Below, one piece after another: positions 60,793 to 64,000 of a stretch of 64,000 nt of DNA; the stretch's first letter is position 1; each line of letters starts with the position of its first letter. The DNA lies in the NCBI RefSeq assembly GCF_020911925.1, contig NZ_CP087134.1, positions 3,286,001-3,350,000 on the forward strand, in the 5' to 3' direction. The notes under the pieces were generated by a model. The model searched no databases and was not told the origin of the DNA. It worked only from the letters and a program-made list of their open reading frames with translations. This stretch comes from Flavobacterium cupriresistens (lineage in GTDB: Bacteria > Bacteroidota > Bacteroidia > Flavobacteriales > Flavobacteriaceae). The position numbers and the translations under genes are program-made.

Positions 60793-61704
60793 TTACACAA
60801 TAATAGACCTTCCTTGATTGCTGTGCGCTTTGTCTTTGTCAAAGTAAAAATCAATTCGGCCTAAGTTAATTCCGTAACAACCAACTTGATTTACCAATAC
60901 TTCTGTTCCGATTTTGTTTTTTACAACAGTCGGTTTGTCCAGAAAAGTATGCGTATGTCCGCCAATAATTAAATCAATATCCTGAGTTAATTGCGCCAGC
61001 TTTAAATCGCAGATTCTTGAAGGATCATTTTTATATTCGTAACCCAAATGAGAAAGGCAGATGACTAAATCACATTTCTCTTCTTTTTTTAATAATTGGG
61101 TCATATCCTGAGCAATTTCAACAGGATTGTTGTAGATCGTTTCTTGGTACATTTGTTTGTCAACTAAGCCGGCAAGCTCAATTCCAACACCAAAAACGCC
61201 CACTTTGATTCCGTTTTTGTGAAAAATTTTATACGGTTTTATAAGTCCGTTCATAACGGTGTTTTTAAAATCGTAATTAGAACAAATAAAATCAAAACTG
61301 GCATGAGGCATTTGAGCATGTAAACCATCAAGTCCGTTGTCGAAATCATGATTTCCGATCGTTGAGGCATCATATTTCATCATACTCATCAGCTTAAATT
61401 CAAGTTCACCTCCATAGTAATTAAAATACGGGGTTCCCTGAAAAATATCACCGGCATCCAATAAAAGCACATTTGGATTTTCTTTGCGAATGGTTTCTAT
61501 AAGAGCCGCTCTGCGAGATACACCACCTTTATTTGCATTACGCGGATCATCAGCCGGAAAAGGGTCGATGTGGCTGTGAACGTCGTTGGTGTGTAAAACA
61601 GTTAAGTGTTTAATATCGTTGGATTCAAAACTGCTTAATGATAAACCTAAGCTTAATAAAGCAGTACTGGCAGCCGTTTTTTCGATAAATTCTCTTCTTT
61701 TCAT
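60793..61704 (-). CDS. 5'-nucleotidase/UshA-type metallophosphatase catalytic domain
   Basis: This 303-residue calcineurin-like phosphoesterase has an N-terminal twin-arginine-like signal (KRREFIEKTAAS and a hydrophobic run to ~residue 25). Dinuclear metal motifs are intact: LHTNDVHSH, LLDAGDIFQGTPYF, STIGNHDFDNGLDGL, VICLSHLGYEY and LIIGGHTHTF. It corresponds to the N-terminal half only of periplasmic 5'-nucleotidases. The C-terminal substrate domain is supplied by the upstream gene (61754-62530), 49 bp away on the same strand. It probably acts on nucleotides outside the cytoplasm. Confidence 0.9.
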   Translation of the reverse strand: MKRREFIEKTAASTALLSLGLSLSSFESNDIKHLTVLHTNDVHSHIDPFPADDPRNANKGGVSRRAALIETIRKENPNVLLLDAGDIFQGTPYFNYYGGELEFKLMSMMKYDASTIGNHDFDNGLDGLHAQMPHASFDFICSNYDFKNTVMNGLIKPYKIFHKNGIKVGVFGVGIELAGLVDKQMYQETIYNNPVEIAQDMTQLLKKEEKCDLVICLSHLGYEYKNDPSRICDLKLAQLTQDIDLIIGGHTHTFLDKPTVVKNKIGTEVLVNQVGCYGINLGRIDFYFDKDKAHSNQGRSIIV

Positions 61705-61753
61705 TGGTATATTTTTTAGCTGGACGCTGAGTGTAATTGTAATTTAAATGGAG

Positions 61754-62530
61754 TTATTCTTCTGTTATTCTAATGTCTTTCGCCACCGGAATCGTGTCTA
61801 CTTCCTTAAAGTAATCAATCAGTACATTTCGAAGTTTGTAATTCAAATCAAATTTCTGAGTAGTTTTTAGGAAAAAGTTCATGTTGTCTCCGCCATTTGC
61901 CAGATAATCATTGGTAGCAACATAATACGTTTTGTTGGTATCTAGCGGTTTTCCCTGAACAAGTATATTTTTTGGTGTATTGTCTTTAGAGATTGTAAAA
62001 GTCATTCCTGCCAAAGGATGCGGTTTTTTCTCCTTAATAATATAAGTGGTCATTGCTACGAGTTGTTCTCCTTTTAGGGCCAGAACCACCAGATTGTTTT
62101 CAAAAGGCATAATTTCAAAAGCCGTTCTTTTGGTAACATTCCCTTTTGGTAATATAGCACGGATTCCACCATGATTTAAAAAACACAAATCGATATCTTT
62201 TTTCTCACGAGCATTAAAAACGGTATTTCCTCTTTTTAAGCAAACATCAGCAATTAGATTACCAATGCTGGTTTGCCATTTTCCGGTACTTTTTTCCAGT
62301 GTTTCAGGGCAATAAGCTAAAATGCTGTCCAAATCTTTATTGATATTATTGCGATAGGGAGTAATAAAAGTTTCGATTTCCGGAGTTTGTGGAGCTTTCT
62401 CGGTTATAGGAAGTTGTTTCCCTTCTATCTTCGTTAAATTGTAGTTCTTGCTACAAGAAGTTATAAAAAAAAGTGTTAAGAATATAACAAAAAGTTTTAA
62501 AAACCCGTTATACTTTTTTAGTTTTACCAT
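61754..62530 (-). CDS. Lipoprotein with 5'-nucleotidase C-terminal domain
   Basis: The 258-residue product has a signal and lipobox FFITSC (Cys26), then a stand-alone 5'-nucleotidase C-terminal domain: STGKWQTSIGNLIADVCL, IDLCFLNHGGIRAILPKGNVT, FEIMPFENNLVVLALKGEQLV, NKTYYVATNDYLANGGDNM. These are the nucleotide-base-binding segments of UshA-type enzymes. It is paired with the separate catalytic domain downstream, so the usual single protein is split in two. It is divergent from DUF6913 with only 47 bp between the starts. Confidence 0.9.
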   Translation of the reverse strand: MVKLKKYNGFLKLFVIFLTLFFITSCSKNYNLTKIEGKQLPITEKAPQTPEIETFITPYRNNINKDLDSILAYCPETLEKSTGKWQTSIGNLIADVCLKRGNTVFNAREKKDIDLCFLNHGGIRAILPKGNVTKRTAFEIMPFENNLVVLALKGEQLVAMTTYIIKEKKPHPLAGMTFTISKDNTPKNILVQGKPLDTNKTYYVATNDYLANGGDNMNFFLKTTQKFDLNYKLRNVLIDYFKEVDTIPVAKDIRITEE

Positions 62531-62551
62531 CTTAAATGCGACTTAAATAAT

Positions 62552-62559
62552 TAATTTTG
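62552..62559 (+). promoter_or_regulatory. -7 element for DUF6913-dapA
   Basis: TAATTTTG is an exact TAnnTTTG match 18 bp upstream of the ATG at 62578, in the 47-bp divergent gap. No good TTG -33 box is visible. Confidence 0.45.
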
Positions 62560-62577
62560 TAATCTCGTAAATGTACT

Positions 62578-63090
62578 ATGTTTTTAAATTACATAAAGGA
62601 ATTTTTTATAAAAAAATCGTTAAAAAATAACTTGCGTAGCGTAAAAAATGAAGTCTTTACAAGTGCTATACAAACAATTGGTTTACTGGTTGATGAGACT
62701 AAGTTTAAACATTCAAAAGAGCTGATAAAAGAGCTTGTTTTGAATGGAATCAACCCCGATAACATAAAAGTTGTTGCGTATAGAGATAAATTTAAGGAGA
62801 AAAAAACGTACTCAAGACCCACATTTGGTAGAAAACACATCAATTGGAAAGGGGAGATTGAAACAGATTTTTTAACTGAATTTATCGATACAGAATTTGA
62901 TCTTTTGATTAGTTATTACGACATCGAAAAAACGATTTTGATGTTGATAACGGCGAAGTCAAAAGCAAAATTTAAAGTTGGTTTTACATCCGTCGATAAA
63001 GAATTAAACCGATGGATGATAGATACCACCCTGGAAAATTATAAACTTTTCGTTTTCGAATTGTTTAGGTATTTAAAGAACATTAAATAA
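62578..63090 (+). CDS. DUF6913-like cytoplasmic protein
   Basis: The 170-residue protein has an alpha/beta pattern: basic N-terminal helix KEFFIKKSLKNNLRS, AIQTIGLLVDETKFKHSKELIKELV, NIKVVAYRDKF, FLTEFIDTEFDLLISYYDIEKTILML, and AKFKVGFTSVDKELNRWMID. It resembles the conserved Flavobacteriia family I recall as DUF6913. No function is established. It precedes dapA by 15 bp and is probably co-transcribed with it. Confidence 0.75.
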   Translation: MFLNYIKEFFIKKSLKNNLRSVKNEVFTSAIQTIGLLVDETKFKHSKELIKELVLNGINPDNIKVVAYRDKFKEKKTYSRPTFGRKHINWKGEIETDFLTEFIDTEFDLLISYYDIEKTILMLITAKSKAKFKVGFTSVDKELNRWMIDTTLENYKLFVFELFRYLKNIK

Positions 63091-63105
63091 ATTATAAAGT
63101 AGAAT

Positions 63106-63999
63106 ATGCAATCATTAATAGGAACCGGTGTTGCTCTGGTAACTCCATTTAAAAAAGACTTTTCAATTGATTTTGAAGCATTACAACGAATCGTAAATTT
63201 TTCGATCGATGGAGGAGTTGAGTATCTTGTTGTTATGGGGACCACAGCAGAAAATGCTACCTTGACGCAAGCAGAAAAAGAATTGGTTATAGATGCAGTT
63301 GTAGAATATAATAAAGGAAGATTGCCTCTTGTACTGGGTGTTGGAGGTAATAATACCATGCAACTGGTTGAGGAATTAAAGACCAGAGATTTTTCTGCAT
63401 TTGAAGCTATTCTTTCTGTTTCTCCTTATTATAATAAACCGACACAAGAAGGTATTTATCAGCATTTTAAAGCAATAGCCGAAGCTTCTCCTATACCTGT
63501 GATATTGTATAATGTACCGGGGAGAACATCAAGTAATATGTTGCCGGGTACAGTAGTGCGTCTGGCAAATGATTTTGAGAATATAGTAGCCATAAAAGAG
63601 GCAGCAGGAGATGTAGTGCAAGCCATGCAGCTGATAAAAAATGCACCGAAAGATTTTCTTGTAATTTCAGGAGATGATATGATTGCTTTGCCAATCGTTT
63701 TGGCCGGTGGAGCAGGAGTAATTTCTGTAATTGGGCAAGGTTTTCCAAAAGAATTTTCAGAAATGATCCGTTTAGGATTGAATAAAAAAGTAAATGAAGC
63801 TTTTAAGACGCAGTACTTTTTATCCGATTGTATTGATATGATTTTCGAACAGGGAAATCCTGCCGGAATCAAACAAGTATTCAAAGCCCTTGGTATTGCT
63901 GAGAACACAGTGCGTTTGCCATTGGTAACGGTAGACGTTGAACTGGCAAACAGGTTGAATGAATTTGTAAAAAAAAGCATTAAAGTAGAGCAGGATTAA
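63106..63999 (+). CDS. dapA: 4-hydroxy-tetrahydrodipicolinate synthase
   Basis: This 297-residue TIM-barrel aldolase of lysine/diaminopimelate synthesis condenses pyruvate with aspartate semialdehyde. The Schiff-base lysine is Lys164 ([10 protein letters not shown]). Pyruvate-binding Thr46-Thr47 lie in [10 protein letters not shown], and the proton-relay tyrosines in SVSPYYNKP and LYNVPGRT. The GTG-to-GTT variation in the usual GTTGE motif is minor. The gene is complete; its stop codon ends at 63999, one base before the window edge. Confidence 0.96.
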   Translation: MQSLIGTGVALVTPFKKDFSIDFEALQRIVNFSIDGGVEYLVVMGTTAENATLTQAEKELVIDAVVEYNKGRLPLVLGVGGNNTMQLVEELKTRDFSAFEAILSVSPYYNKPTQEGIYQHFKAIAEASPIPVILYNVPGRTSSNMLPGTVVRLANDFENIVAIKEAAGDVVQAMQLIKNAPKDFLVISGDDMIALPIVLAGGAGVISVIGQGFPKEFSEMIRLGLNKKVNEAFKTQYFLSDCIDMIFEQGNPAGIKQVFKALGIAENTVRLPLVTVDVELANRLNEFVKKSIKVEQD

Positions 64000-64000
64000 C

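Overview
The window looks like a chromosomal segment from a Flavobacterium-like member of the Bacteroidota. The evidence is AT-rich DNA with A-rich start contexts and few Shine-Dalgarno sites, repeated matches to the Bacteroidota -7 box TAnnTTTG (for example 33598-33605, where a TTG lies 19 nt upstream), many proteins with signal peptides ending in FAQ or FGQ, Bacteroidota-typical families (DUF1599, BT_3928-type DoxX, Oar-like TonB receptor, PorP/SprF), and a type IX secretion (T9SS) gliding-motility-type C-terminal domain. I see no rRNA, tRNA, CRISPR array, insertion sequence or prophage. Most genes are chromosomal housekeeping or envelope genes.

Layout. 0.2-6.8 kb (mostly minus strand): an outer-membrane protein and kdsA (LPS Kdo synthesis), a lipoprotein, a putative ether-lipid pair (alkylglycerol-monooxygenase-like hydroxylase plus YhhN lysoplasmalogenase-like protein), then clpS, prmA and tpiA. 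6.9-12.6 kb: a TlpA-like thioredoxin, a secreted alpha/beta hydrolase, a ParDE toxin-antitoxin module with its operator over the promoter, a DoxX-thioredoxin fusion, DUF1599, the divergent folP and a lipoprotein. 12.6-17 kb: rlmH, a small monooxygenase-fold protein, a secreted adenosine deaminase, and a pirin-OsmC-acetyltransferase operon, with several dispersed palindromes between them. 17.1-25.1 kb: a divalent-metal efflux operon read on the minus strand (Cys-rich DUF6660-like protein, CzcA fused to a TolC/CzcC-type channel, CzcB lipoprotein, ZntA-type P1B ATPase). 25.1-27 kb: tandem palindromic repeats and an AlkD-like HEAT protein.

27-34.8 kb (mostly plus strand): nadC, a BrkB/YihY membrane protein, DUF2147 and a subclass B1 metallo-beta-lactamase, then priA, an orphan LytTR response regulator (minus), and the rpsF-rpsR-rplI ribosomal operon. 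34.9-38.7 kb: an Oar-like TonB-dependent receptor and DUF6495.

39.9-56.9 kb: the most distinctive locus. A 4677-residue repeat adhesin has 30 Ig-like repeats (26 of them nearly identical, period 237/240 bp) and a type-B T9SS C-terminal domain. It is followed by a PorP/SprF-family outer-membrane protein and a PorE-like TPR/beta-propeller/OmpA lipid- or peptidoglycan-anchored protein. Together these look like a surface adhesin with its dedicated secretion and attachment partners. 57.1-64 kb: ligA overlapping a YhhN-like membrane protein, a propeller-like protein, a 5'-nucleotidase split into two genes, DUF6913 and dapA, which ends one base before the window edge.

All family assignments come from reading motifs. 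No database search was run.
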